Assembly (NCBI RefSeq): GCF_020497125.1 | Contig: NC_059082.1 | Span: 65,612,948 to 65,676,947 of the forward strand | From: Mauremys mutica | Taxonomy: Eukaryota; Chordata; Testudines; Geoemydidae | Direction: 5' to 3' | DNA length: 64,000 nt | Part shown: positions 1 to 9,524 of the stretch, piece by piece | Numbering within the stretch: position 1 is the stretch's first letter | Layout of the letters: each line of letters starts with the position of its first letter | Made by a program: the position numbers and the translations under genes | The notes under the pieces: model-generated | Told to the model about the DNA's origin: nothing | Database searches by the model: none | What the model saw: the letters and a program-made list of their open reading frames with translations, nothing else

Positions 1-1044
1 TGGTAGTGTGGCAGCATTCCAGAGAGAGTCGTCTGGATGGGTGGTGGTTGTTGAAGTTGCAGTGGAAATCTGTGAGGGAGTTTGATATTTTCACCCTCTG
101 GTTGGACAACAATGCATCTCAAGTATGTCATTGGTTTTGTGGGGCATTTGCCCAGAAATTCTTCTTCATAGTGGTCCATGAAGAGATTGGCATATTGAGG
201 AGCCATCCTAGTACCCATGGCTTTTCCCTTGGTTTAGACAAGGTGTTTGTTGTTGAATGTAAAATTGTTATTGGTGAGGATGAAATGGATGAGTTTGGTG
301 ATGTGTTTGGGGTAGGTATCTGAGTGTTGTCCATTGTCTTGTAGATATTTGAGACAGGCAGCTGTGCCATCATTGTAAGGAATGTTGGTGTATAGGGAAG
401 TGACATCCATGGTGTTCTGAGGGAGGTTGTTAATGTTGTGGAGTTTGTGGAGGAGGTTGGTTGTGTCCTGGAGAAAGCTAGCCCTTTGTGTGGTGAGTGG
501 TTTGAGTATGGTTTCTTTGAGTCCTGATAATCCTTCAGTAAGAGTGCTGTGGCCTGATATTATGGGTCTGCCTGGGTTCCCTTGTTTGTGTATCTTGGGA
601 AGTATGCAGAAGCTCCCTGGGGTGGGTAAATAGGGGATGAGTTTGTAGAGTTTCTCTGTGAGCTATTTAGGGAAGGATTTGATGATATCCTTAAATTCAT
701 GGGTAAATTATGGTGGGAGGGTTCGTCTTTTAGTTTTTATAGTAGGTGATGTTGGAGAGGTGTTGATTGACCTTGTTCATGTAATAGTTGAGGACTATGA
801 TGGTGCTCCCTTTGTCTGGTGGTTTAATCACTATCTAGTGGTTGGACTTCACAGATTGTATAGCTTTCCTCTCAGCAGTGGAGAGATTGTGGTGGATGTG
901 ATTGTGATGCTCTGTACCTCAGGGGAACACCCTACACCCCCATGTTCATCTTTATAAATTGATTGTGTGGTATCCAATGCAAAGTTTGTCATGTTGGGTG
1001 TCTTCAGAAGCCTCATCATGCCCTGAGCATGTTTGTTATAGTGA
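1..1044 (-). mobile_element. Penelope-like element (PLE), reverse-transcriptase part, decayed
   Basis: Read on the minus strand, this stretch encodes pieces of a PLE reverse transcriptase. Visible motifs are IVIKPPDKGST (near 799-833), DVTSLYTNIP at 378-407 (the motif A region) and AMGTRMAPQYANLF at about 180-221. An in-frame TAA lies a few codons before the last motif and another stop follows the first block near 730, so the frame is broken. The C-terminal GIY-YIG part would lie left of the window edge. The element is interrupted at 1044 by a solo LTR and resumes at 2044. The motifs are seen directly; assignment to PLEs rests on family knowledge. Confidence 0.85.
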
Positions 1045-1385
1045 TGTTATAGTAATTGTTACAGTAATGTTATAATAAGATTATAGGTTATAATTTCATG
1101 TATATAGTTATGAGGCTGAAAGTGTATCCTCATAGCTTAAAGCAAGCCCATGCAAAAACTCTTCAAGAACAGAGAGGCAGTTTACACCTCGTCAGGTGTG
1201 ACAAACACAGCTCAGCCTCACAGGAACAATGGACACTGACTTAGGCAGCAACAAAAGAATCTGTTAGACCCTCGAGGGAGTCACCCCCCTTTCCTTTGGT
1301 CAGTTTGGGACTGCGATGAGGTAATTCTCACCTGACTCTTAAGGGGGCCGGGGCGGGGGGAAAGCCAAGAGGAAAGGAAGGACAT

Positions 1386-1392
1386 GATAAAA
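1386..1392 (+). promoter_or_regulatory. TATA-like box of the solo LTR
   Basis: ATAAAAG in GACATGATAAAAGGGAG lies about 340 bp into the LTR and about 270 bp upstream of the LTR's AATAAA, the normal spacing for an LTR promoter and its poly(A) site. Activity is unknown. Confidence 0.5.
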
Positions 1393-1653
1393 GGGAGAGA
1401 CATTTTGCCATGCTCTCTCTCTTCCACATACATCTACAGACACCACCACCACCACCACCAAGCGACTGAAATGCTGATCAATGGGGAGAGCCTGCCTGAA
1501 AAGTAACCAACCAGCCTATGGTGAGAAGCATCTAAGTTTTTAAGGACATTTAAAGTATTAAGATCAGTTTAGAATGTGTTTTGCTTTTATTTCAGTTGGC
1601 CAAATCTGACTTATGCTTTGACTTATAATCACTTAAAATCTACCTTTATAGTT

Positions 1654-1659
1654 AATAAA
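1654..1659 (+). terminator. Polyadenylation signal AATAAA in the solo LTR
   Basis: AATAAA lies in the R/U5 part of the 1045-2039 LTR, downstream of its TATA-like box. It would define the 3' end of retroviral transcripts. It is a vestigial signal here because no provirus remains. Confidence 0.55.
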
Positions 1660-2043
1660 TCATAGAATCTGTTTGTTTATTCTACCTGAAGCAGTGCATT
1701 TGGTTTGAAGCATGTCAGAGACTCCCCTTGGGAGAACAAGCCTGGTACATATCAATTTCTTTGTTAAATTGATGAACTTATGTAAGCTTGCAGCATCCAG
1801 TGGGCATAACTGGACACTACAAGACGGAGGTTCCTAGGTTTGTCTCTGGGACCGGAGATATTGGCTAGTGTCATTCGCTTGCAAGTAGCTGGGAACAGCT
1901 TACATGCCAGAGGCTGTGCATGAACAGCCCAGAGGTGGGGGTTCTCACAGCAGAGCAGGGTAAGGCTGGCTCCCAGAGACAAGGATTGGAGAGGCCTAGC
2001 AGATCACCAGTCCAGATAACACCAGAGGGGAATGTCACAGTGA

Positions 2044-2425
2044 TGTTTAAGGATTTCACAGTCAATTTTTTTTCCCTGAAGCAATCAGTGTAATGATTAA
2101 GAATGTAGCTTCATCTACTCTGTGGTGTCCAGTCAGATGATGCTTTTTTCTTATGATTGTAGGTGGGGTTGTGATAATTGTGAGTGGTGTCCTCATTGTT
2201 GTGTAATAATTCTTTGAAGCAGAATTGGTGGAAGAATTCTTCTAATTCTGCTCCACCACAGAACCTGATACCATACTAACATATGAAAGAAGTTCAGTCC
2301 CTTAGAGAATACAGATAATTCAGGGGTAGACTTGAAAGTTGATGGTGATTGGGTGTAGTGTACTGTCCATGTGGTCTCTACTGGTGCCATGGTTTCTCCC
2401 AGAGGTGATGTTCTGTGGGCTGTTG
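2044..2425 (-). mobile_element. Continuation of the first PLE, N-terminal coding part
   Basis: On the minus strand 2289-2327 reads TPELSVFSKGLNF, which fits the N-terminal region before the RT in PLE proteins, followed downstream by AELEEFF and further open codons around 2180-2255 in a shifted frame. It lies immediately right of the LTR's GTGA duplication and has the same orientation as 1-1044, so the two are halves of one PLE split by the LTR. The right side is abutted by the 3' end of a CR1 element at about 2426. Confidence 0.75.
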
Positions 2426-3345
2426 AATAGAATCGTGGGACTGGAAGGGACCTTGAAAAGTCATTTAGTCCAGTCCCCTGCACTTCTGGCAGGACTAAGT
2501 ATTATCTAGACTATCCCTGGCAAATGTTTGTCTAAGGTGCTCTTAAAAATCTCAAATGATGGAGATTCCACAACCTTCCTAGGCAACTTATTGCAGTGCT
2601 TAATCACCCTGACAGTTAGGCAGTTTTTCCTATTGTCCAACCTAAACCACCCTTGCTGCAGTCTAAGTCCATTGCCTCTTGTCCTATCCTCTGAGGTTAA
2701 TGAGAACAATTATTCTCCCTCCTCCTTGTAACAACCTTTTACATACTTGAAAACTGTATAATGTCTCTCCTCAGTCTTCTCTTCTCCAGTCTAAACAAAC
2801 CCAATTTTTTCAGTCTTCCCTCATAGGTCATGTTTTCTAGACCTTTAATAATTTTTGTTGCTGTTCTCTGGACTTTCTCCAATTTGTCCACATCTTTCCT
2901 GAAATGTGGCCCCCAGAATGGGACACAATACTCCAGCTGAGGCCTAATCAGTGTGGAGTAGAGGAGAAGAATTTCTTCTTGTCTTGCTTACAACACTCCT
3001 GCTAATACATCCTAGAATTATGTTTGCTTTTTTTTTTTTTTTGCAACAGTGTTACATTGTTGGCTCATATTTATCTTGTGATCCACTATGACCCCCAGAT
3101 CTCTTTCTGCAGTATTCCTCCCTAGGCAGTCATTTCCCATTTTGTATGTGTGCAACTGATTGTTCCTTCCTAAGTGGGGCACTTTGCGTTTGTCCTTCTT
3201 GAATTTCATCCTATTTTCTTCAGACCATTTCTCCAGTTTGTTATAATCATTTTGAATTTTAATCCTATTCCCCAAAGCACTTTCAATCCCTCCCAGTTTG
3301 GGATTGTCCACAAACCTTATAGTAGTTGTAGTTGGTTTCACTTTT
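2426..3345 (-). mobile_element. CR1 LINE 3' end, 5'-truncated, ORF2 pseudogene
   Basis: The minus strand encodes the C-terminal part of a CR1 reverse transcriptase in broken frames. 3018-3341 reads LEKWSEENRMKFKKDK followed by HLGRNNQLHTYKMG and ERDLGVIVDHKINMSQQCN; 2506-2709 reads RTRGNGLRLQQG followed by FRLDNRK and VIKHCNKLPRKVVESPS. The left end carries the CR1 3'-terminal AGAATC...GGACTGGAAGGGACC block in antisense. Poly-A in the minus frame around 3030-3047 and several stops break the ORF. Truncation at the 5' side (near 3345) is the usual result of target-primed reverse transcription. Confidence 0.93.
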
Positions 3346-3454
3346 TGTTTTTGTGAAACATGAAACTTGTGTGATCAAGAGATTGCATACACACACAGAT
3401 CATTTTATAAATTTGGTCTCAAGTGCCTTTCATTTTATACATCTGGAGGGTTAA

Positions 3455-3545
3455 TTCATAGGAACATAGGGCTGGAAGGGACCTTCTGTGTCAAGTCCAG
3501 TTGCCTGCTGTTGTTGGCAACCTCATCATATCCCATTCAATAAGA
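3455..3545 (-). mobile_element. CR1 3'-terminal fragment
   Basis: CATAGGAACATAGGGCTGG followed by AAGGGACCTTC and AAGTCCAGTTGCCTGCTG is the antisense form of the CR1 3' untranslated tail, diverged and without coding sequence. It is a very short, 5'-truncated copy. Confidence 0.7.
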
Positions 3546-4952
3546 CAAATTCCATTTTCTTGAAGTTGTGAGCCCCTCCCCTGCATATCTGTGTATACGT
3601 AAAAGCATAGAATTTAGATTCTTTAAATACTATCTTCTTTCTCAATGCTAGGTTTCTTATATAGGAGACCATTAGCCTTAAAAGAGTAAAATCCTTGTTT
3701 ATAGTAACAAATGCTTCATCGTCATTTCAGGTAGTAGAGAAGCATTTCCCCAAACAATGTTCATTTTTACAACCCTTGCAGTTTTAAATTGACTACCAAA
3801 GTAGATTTATGAAAGGCATGCATGCAGAAACATCCCTCCTTTGCTTCATGCTCAGTATTATCGTGGGATACAAAATAAGTGGCCTCAAGCTAATTTTAAG
3901 GAAGCATAAGCATATGCTGTTGTTCATTTTCAAATATATTTTTCCCCGGGATCCTAATGATTCACTATATGCTTCACATTTTCAAGAGATAAACAAGCTG
4001 ATCATGCCAATCTATTAACCCTTTCAATACAAACCTTCTCAGTGCAGGCAGGACTATGATTTTTTTTTTTAAAAGCAGTTTCATTCTACAGTAGGAGGCA
4101 GCCCTGGAGAAACAGAACAATAGCTATGTTTTACCATAGTGAAAATTCAATCTGTAATTTTTCATCTGATTCTAGTTGGGCAGCTAAGGTTTTGGAACAC
4201 AGTAATGAATTTATTATACTACAGGTCCTCCAACTGTAAGCAAAAGAGGCTGTCCAATCAAATTAAGCCAAGTGAAAACCACCTGAACATGGGCAAGGAT
4301 TCTAATGGAGTCTGTTAGGATTTCTAGTTTATTGGGAACTTGTATCAAAACATTTGCATATACCTCTACTCAGGAGTTACAGTTCTTTATATATATGAGT
4401 GGCTCCCAAATATTTGATATTTTGAAATATTCTGGCAGTAGAATAGTCAGCCCAAAATATGTTTTGGGCACAGATTGGTACTGACTGAAAGTCTGTAGCT
4501 GCTAAGTGGCCATCATCAAGTGATTGGTGCATCAATCCACATCCTATCCTTCCTCCCTCAGGGCTTGTCTATACTGAGTAGTACATTAACAAACACATCA
4601 AATACAGACAGATGTTTGAGAAATGTGAAGTGGGGGCCTAGAATTATTTAATTAAAACTCTGCTTGTTCTTTTCATGTTTGAAGACTTGGTGGAATTCTG
4701 TTTATCTTGATACTGTACTCTGAGACCTGGCCTTCTGTCAGTTAGTCATGGAAAATGGAATTACAAGAAATAGTTAATAATTATCAGGTTGCAAGACCAC
4801 AATATTTTCATTTTAAATGGCTGGAAGTATCACTTGTCCCAAACAGTACCAAGCACAAGTATTCTAAAATATTTAATTAGAATTTATTCAGAAACGCTTC
4901 AAAAAGAGTATGTTTTTTTAATGAGTGAACACCGACTCCCATAGCAAAGTTG
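3546..4952. other. No gene; AT-rich unassigned DNA
   Basis: Frames are short and interrupted. The only recognisable item is a lone GGGCTTGTCTATACTGAG near 4562, resembling one end of the GTCTACACT MITE family, with no partner end nearby. Confidence 0.6.
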
Positions 4953-5160
4953 AGAGCAGCGTGGTTTAGGGGTTAATGTACTGGATTGGAACTCAGGAGA
5001 CCAGGGTACTATTCTTGGTTCTGACCTGTTCAGTAACCTCGGGCAAGTCACTTATCCTCTTTGTGGCTCCATTTCTTCCCCACCCTCTCTCTCTCTCTCG
5101 TCTATGTAGCACTTGGGGGCAGGAGCTACGGGGACTATTTTGGTGGTACAACACCTAACT
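4953..5160 (+). mobile_element. tRNA-derived SINE
   Basis: The 5' part resembles a tRNA gene: an A-box-like GTGGTTTAGGGGTTAATG near 4960 and a degenerate B box GGTACTATTC near 5003. It continues with GTAACCTCGGGCAAGTCACTT, the conserved body of tRNA-derived/CORE SINEs, and ends in a TC-rich stretch (5085-5099) and a tail GTAGCACTTGGGGGCAGGAGC. This composition matches the common turtle tRNA SINE in memory. It is diverged and presumably inactive. Confidence 0.8.
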
Positions 5161-5515
5161 CCTAGGTACCCTGCTGCCTAGTAGAATTCACAGCCCAAGT
5201 TAGGTGCCCATACTCTGCATGCAGTTCAAGTGAAGAGTTAGGAACTAAGAAAGGGATTCTCGGAAGCCACCAACCTGAATGGGATCTGTCAAAGCTAGTC
5301 AGGACTGAAATACTGGGGAAAGGAGTGGGGCTTAGGGCCCAGATTCACAAAGCCACTTACTGCCTCCCATTGATTTGTGCCTTAGACAGGAGGCGCCTAT
5401 CATGGATTCTCAGCCATGAACTCTCTACTGGAGTTAGGACTGATCTGGCTTAGTTTCCTTTCTCATGAAAAGCAAGAGAGCTTCCCTCTCATCCCATTGT
5501 AGCTAACAACTCAAC

Positions 5516-5654
5516 AGTTAGAGCCTTCACATTGGATATGGGAGATTTAAGTTCAAATCCCTGCTCTGCCTAATTTGGAGTGAGGGACTCTGAACCCAGG
5601 TCTCCTGCAACTCAGTGGAGTGCCTGAACCACCAAGTTGTTGGGTAGTCTGAGG
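5516..5654. repeat. Head-to-head tRNA-like repeat pair
   Basis: A forward tRNA-like half (GTTAGAGCCTTCACATTGG, B-box-like GTTCAAATCCC near 5551) is followed directly by a reversed tRNA-like half (reverse of GGTTCAGAGTC near 5590-5602, then GTGCCTGAACCACC). The two halves form an imperfect dyad. A second copy of this arrangement lies at 5872-5995. Confidence 0.6.
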
Positions 5655-5871
5655 TGAATCTTGGCTGTTGAACCTGTTGCATTTTGTATAAATAATTAAA
5701 CATTCATTAGGGCAGAGAGAGAGCACAAGATTGACTCTGTAGCCCAGTGGGTGAGCATTCCCCTGGGATGTAAGAGAGTCAGATTCAAATTCATACTCCA
5801 AGAAATCTTTAATTAGTTAAGCAAAGTGGAACAGCTCCAATAGATGGTTTTGAGAGAGACGTGCTTCAGAA
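5655..5871. other. Diverged repeat DNA with a single tRNA-like arm
   Basis: GTAGCCCAGTGGGTGAGCAT at about 5741 followed by TCAGATTCAAATTC at about 5780 is a tRNA-like A/B-box half with no visible mirror partner. It belongs to the same family as the flanking dyads. No coding potential is seen. Confidence 0.5.
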
Positions 5872-5995
5872 TGCCCAGTAGCCTGAGCACTCTCCTAGGA
5901 AGTGAGAGACCTGGGTTCAAGTCTCCTACATCAGAGCAGGCATTTGAACTTAAATTTCCCCCATTCCAAGTGAATGCTCTAGCCACTGGGCTATT
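5872..5995. repeat. Second head-to-head tRNA-like repeat pair
   Basis: CCAGTAGCCTGAGCACTCTC and GGGTTCAAGTCTCC (B-box-like, near 5915) form the forward half. The reversed half carries the complement of ATTTAAGTTCAAATGCC near 5940-5956 and of TAGCCCAGTGGCTAGAGCAT near 5975-5995. The symmetry is clear by eye although the arms have diverged. Confidence 0.65.
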
Positions 5996-6013
5996 GGGTA
6001 TTCTGACACATAG

Positions 6014-6032
6014 TCTCTCTCTCTCTCTCTCT
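6014..6032. repeat. (TC)n microsatellite
   Basis: An uninterrupted TC dinucleotide run of about 19 bp lies just right of the tRNA-like dyad. Confidence 0.95.
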
Positions 6033-6533
6033 TGCCTATGGCGTCTTTTTGTGGAGGTAGTGTACTCCAGTATTGCACGGACCAAGAGAAAAATCATGTG
6101 TGGACTCCTCCCTCAAAATATGGAAAACATCAGTCAGACCCCCCAAAATCATGAGATTAAAAAAAATATTGTGGGTTTTGTGTCTGTTTTTGATTTTTGA
6201 ACTCCTCCTACCTATCTCCAGTGGGGTGGGAGGTGGGGGGGGGGGGGTGAGTGAGACAATTAGCATTGCCCATTCTCTAAAATGTATTGAGTAAGATGAT
6301 GATGACTTTGGCCCCCACTCTCTACCTGCCCATCCCCTGCCCAGCAATTAATTCTTCCCCCAACCTCCAAACCAATCCTGTCCCCAATCACCACATCAGT
6401 TCTGCTCTTCATCAGGTCAGCTCATCTCTCCTCACCCCCTCAGTTCATCCCTCACCCAACCTCCACCCCTATCAGTTCAGGCCCCCCAGTCCCATGTCTG
6501 GTACTGTTGGGGCTCTTCAGTCCCCTCTCCCTA

Positions 6534-6652
6534 GGGTGAGCAGATGTCCCGATTTTATAGGGACAGTCTCGATTTTTGGGTCTTTTTCTTATATAGGCTC
6601 CTATTACACCCCACCCCCATCCCGATTTTTCACACTTGTTGTCTGGTCACCC
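6534..6652. mobile_element. Short TA-flanked MITE (GGGTGACC family)
   Basis: The unit starts GGGTGAGCAGATGTCCCGAT and ends GTCTGGTCACCC, giving inverted termini, and is flanked on both sides by TA (6532-6533, 6653-6654). The inner part reads ATTTTATAGGGACAGTC then TTATATAGGCTCC. A nearly identical element lies in the opposite orientation at 30533-30652. TA targeting suggests mobilisation by a Tc1/mariner-type transposase. It has no coding sequence. Confidence 0.85.
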
Positions 6653-7193
6653 TACCTCTCCCAGCCCTTTTGGGAGGAGCCATCACTGTTGCTTACAGGA
6701 GGGGAGGAGGAAGCAGCACTGCTCTAAGCTGCTGGGCTCTTTCTGCTTCCTCCTCCATACCTCTCCTCCTGTGAGAATGGCTTCAGGTTTCTGAAGAGAG
6801 AGGAAGGGGTGAGAGCTCTTCCCACAACAGCTCTGATTGTTTGGTCTGCACCAGAAGGCAGGCAAGTGGGGTAGTCAGTCGATGATGGGGTTATCCTCCA
6901 GGCAGGGTTCAATTCCCTAGGGTTGGAGCTTCTCATGCCATCATGGGATGGGCTCCAGCCTAGCCAATATCCCATCAGTCTTGAAAAAATAGCGAGAGTT
7001 GGCAGTGCTGGTGGTCCAAACATGCATACTGGGTTGGCCACTGCTGGGGAGATGGAGGGAATGCCTAGATTGAGAATCCCGCTTGGGCTCAGGCATGCAG
7101 AAGGGCTCTGAGCAGTTCATTAGCTGTGGGATGGTATCTGAACTTAGGTGGCTTTGTGCATAACCACTGCCAGAAACATAGGCCCCTTGTAGA

Positions 7194-7346
7194 CTAGTAC
7201 TTACAGGCATCCGACGAAGTGGGTATTCACCCACGAAAGCTCATGCTCCAATACGTCTGTTAGTCTATAAGGTACCACAGGACTCTTTGCTGCTTTTACA
7301 GATCCAGACTAACATGGCTACCCCTCTGATACCTAGTACTTACAGG
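7194..7346 (+). mobile_element. PLE 3' tail insertion with 14-bp TSD
   Basis: The insert 7208-7332 (125 bp) is the terminal tail of a PLE: GAAGTGGGTATTCACCCACG, AAAGCTCATGCTCC, GTCTGTTAGTCTATAAGG and CAGACTAACATGGCTACCCC. It is bounded by a perfect 14-bp direct repeat CTAGTACTTACAGG at 7194-7207 and 7333-7346. It carries no coding sequence. The internal CGAAGTGGGTATTCACCCACG stretch is itself palindromic. Confidence 0.88.
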
Positions 7347-7755
7347 GTGAGGCTGCAGCTGTGCAATGGTTTTGAGACTGTTAGTGATGCCTAAATGTTA
7401 GACATAAGCATCTAAAGAGGCAGTTCAGCACCTAATTACATTAGTGAATCTGGCCTTAAGTGTTTGTGCAGTGACTTGTACAATGAGGCCTCAATATCGT
7501 ATGGGCATTTGAGGCACTACTGTAATATAAATAATAAATATACTGCTGAGGCAATCCAAATAACACTGCTGACGTACATGGTATGGACCTGGTTTACATT
7601 AAACCATGCTACTGTATCTTTGCTGTTCATCAGGGGGTTAATCCTTCAGCTCAGGGAGTGCCTGTAGCTGTTACTAATCAGGGGCATACCGTTGTAAAAG
7701 GTCAGGTGACTGATCCTATGAACTGAATAAGAGAACAGAAGGCAGTGTCTGTCAC

Positions 7756-8037
7756 TCAGGATATGTCTAAATTTGAGCTGGGAGATGTGATTCACAGCTT
7801 GCATAGACGTACCCCTGCTAGCTATGCTTGAGCTCACACCTAAAACTAGCAGTGTGTCCACAGCAGCATGTCTGCCCGAGTACATACCCAAGCGGTTGGG
7901 CAGGATTATACTTAGGGTGGTTAGCCCATGTGGGTTCCTGTGCAGACACACAGTCTACTATTTTTAGGCACTAGCTCCAGCTAAACTAGCACAAGTACAT
8001 CTAGGTATTCTGGGAATCAAATGTAGACGTATCCTCA
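7756..8037. mobile_element. GTCTACACT-family MITE, diverged copy
   Basis: The left end CTCAGGATATGTCTAA and right end TAGACGTATCCTCAG are inverted relatives of the AGGCTATGTCTACACT terminus seen in other copies in this window. The interior, with CTAGCTATGCTTGAGCTC and GCACTAGCTCCAGCTAAACT, is non-coding and imperfectly symmetric. Open frames here are by-products of the repeat. Confidence 0.65.
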
Positions 8038-8061
8038 GGAGGAGAGAGACCAGTGGGAGGT

Positions 8062-8984
8062 TAGGGTGACCAGGTGTCCAGTTTTTGACCGGAACACCCC
8101 ATCGAAAAGGGATCCTGGTGGCTCCAGTCAGCGCTGCTGACTGGGCCTTTGACTGTCCGGTTGGCGGTGCCACGCAGCAGGGCTGGCAGGCTCCCTGCTA
8201 GCCTCCATGCCGCGTGGCTCCTGGGAAGCAGCCACCATGTGCCCCCTCTGGTTCCTATGTGTAGGGGCAGCCAGAGGGCTCTGCACACTGCCCCATCTGC
8301 AGGCGCCACCTCCGAAGCTCCCATTGGCAGTGGTTCCCGACGTTCTGCTGCTTCTGGGAGCTGCTTGAGGTAAGCGCTGCCCGGAGCTTGCACCCCAGTC
8401 CCCTGCTCCAGCCCAAATCCTGATCCCTCTCCTCCCCTCCGAGCCCCTTGATCCCAGCACCCTCCTACACCCCAAACCTCTCATCTCCATCCCCAGCCCC
8501 ACCCCAGAGCCCGCACCCCGCACCCACCCAACCCCCTGCCCCAGCCCTGATCCCCCTCCCACCCTCCAAACCCCTTGTTCCCAGCCAGGAGCACCTTCCT
8601 ACACCCCAAACTCCTTATTCTCAGCCCCACTCCAGAGTATGCACCCCCAGCCAGAACCCTTACCCCCCCCACTCCGACCCTCAGCCCAGAGCCCCCTCCC
8701 ACACTCTGAACCCCTCAGGCCAGGGAGCCCTCTCCTGCACCCCAATCCCTCATTCCTAACCCACATCAGAGTCCACACGCCCAGCCGGACCCCTCACCAC
8801 CCCCCTGCACTCCAACCCCCAGAATGGAGCCCCCTCCCACACCCCAGCCCATGAGCCAGCCTGGTGAAAATGAGCAAGTGAGTGAGGGTGAGGAGAGTGA
8901 GCGATTGGGGGTGGGGGGAAGTGAGCAGGGGTGGGACAAGGCAAAGGTGTTCAGTTTTGTGTGAGTAGAAAGTTGGCAACCCTA
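8062..8984. mobile_element. Large TA-flanked MITE with C-rich minisatellite
   Basis: The unit starts GGGTGACCAGGTGTCCAG (8064) and ends GAAAGTTGGCAACCC (8982), with TA on both outer sides. The first third is GC-rich and contains TTGACCGGAACACCCCATCG. The middle (about 8390-8850) is a C-rich minisatellite. The end carries a GAGTGAG/GTGAGC-rich block. Open frames in this stretch have the low-complexity Pro/Ser composition expected from C-rich repeats and are not genes. Confidence 0.82.
8390..8850. repeat. C-rich minisatellite inside the MITE
   Basis: Degenerate tandem units built from CCCCAGCCCCACCCCAGAGC, CCGCACCCCCAGCC and CCCTGATCCCCCTCCCAC recur across the stretch with irregular spacing. 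The very biased composition gives open frames in both strands rich in Pro, Ser, Gly and Arg that should not be annotated as proteins. Confidence 0.8.
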
Positions 8985-9394
8985 GGGAAGGTGTCTTCAG
9001 AGGGGACCAGGGTTCAGTATGGGAATGGCAGAGCGCTGCTGCTGCTGTGGTAGAACTGGGGACTTGCGCGAGAGAGCTGTGGCATGAATAGGGTAATTGA
9101 GGAGCTCTGGTACCTGAGCCAAAAAGGACCGTTTGAGGGGAGAAAGGGCTGCAGGAAAGCTCTCCTTGGGGGACTGGCATGAGGCCTTAGAAACAGCCAA
9201 GCGAGCTGAAGAGAATAGGCTTTTATTGGACTTCTTGCTTACCTCCAGGAGGGGTGTGTATGTGGACTTTATGACTTACCTGGAAGACTAAGTAATTTAG
9301 AAGCACTGGAATCTGCTCCTCCAAGGGCAGAGACAAAAGTGTCTGAAGCCAGAAGAAGGAAACTGAGGCATGGTGCTCCAGGTACCAAGAGAGA

Positions 9395-9524
9395 GTAAAG
9401 TGAGCTGTAGCTCACGAAAGCTCATGCTAAAATAAATTTGTTAGTCTTTAAGGTGCCACAAGTACTCCTGTTCTTTTTGCGGATACAGACTAACACGGCT
9501 GCTACTCTGAAACCTGTAAAGTGA
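9395..9524 (+). mobile_element. PLE 3' tail insertion with 9-bp TSD
   Basis: The insert 9404-9515 carries GCTCACGAAAGCTCATGC, TTTGTTAGTCTTTAAGG, GTGCCACAAGTACTCCTG and GACTAACACGGCTGCTACTC, the tail of a second PLE subfamily distinct from the one at 7208. It is bounded by the direct repeat GTAAAGTGA at 9395-9403 and 9516-9524. It is a 5'-truncated tail-only copy with no coding capacity. Confidence 0.85.

Larger units (their letters stand above)
1045..2039 (+). mobile_element. Solo LTR of an endogenous retrovirus, 995 bp
   Basis: The unit begins TGTTATAG and ends GTCACA, and is flanked by a perfect 4-bp duplication GTGA (1041-1044 and 2040-2043). Inside are a TATA-like ATAAAAG at 1386-1392, a CAC trinucleotide run near 1441-1460 and a polyadenylation signal AATAAA at 1654-1659, in the order expected for U3-R-U5 on the plus strand. 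No internal retroviral genes are attached, so it is a solo LTR formed by LTR-LTR recombination. It sits inside a PLE whose coding sequence continues on both sides. A 4-bp duplication fits gamma- or epsilon-like class I elements; the exact family is not established. Confidence 0.88.

Noticed and set aside
4953..5160. Functional tRNA gene
   Set aside because: A and B boxes are degenerate, no cloverleaf pairing was apparent, and SINE body and tail follow.
8061..8854. Several frames of 60-144 codons on both strands
   Set aside because: They fall inside a TA-flanked MITE with a C-rich minisatellite; Pro/Ser/Gly/Arg-rich composition on both strands is a composition artefact.
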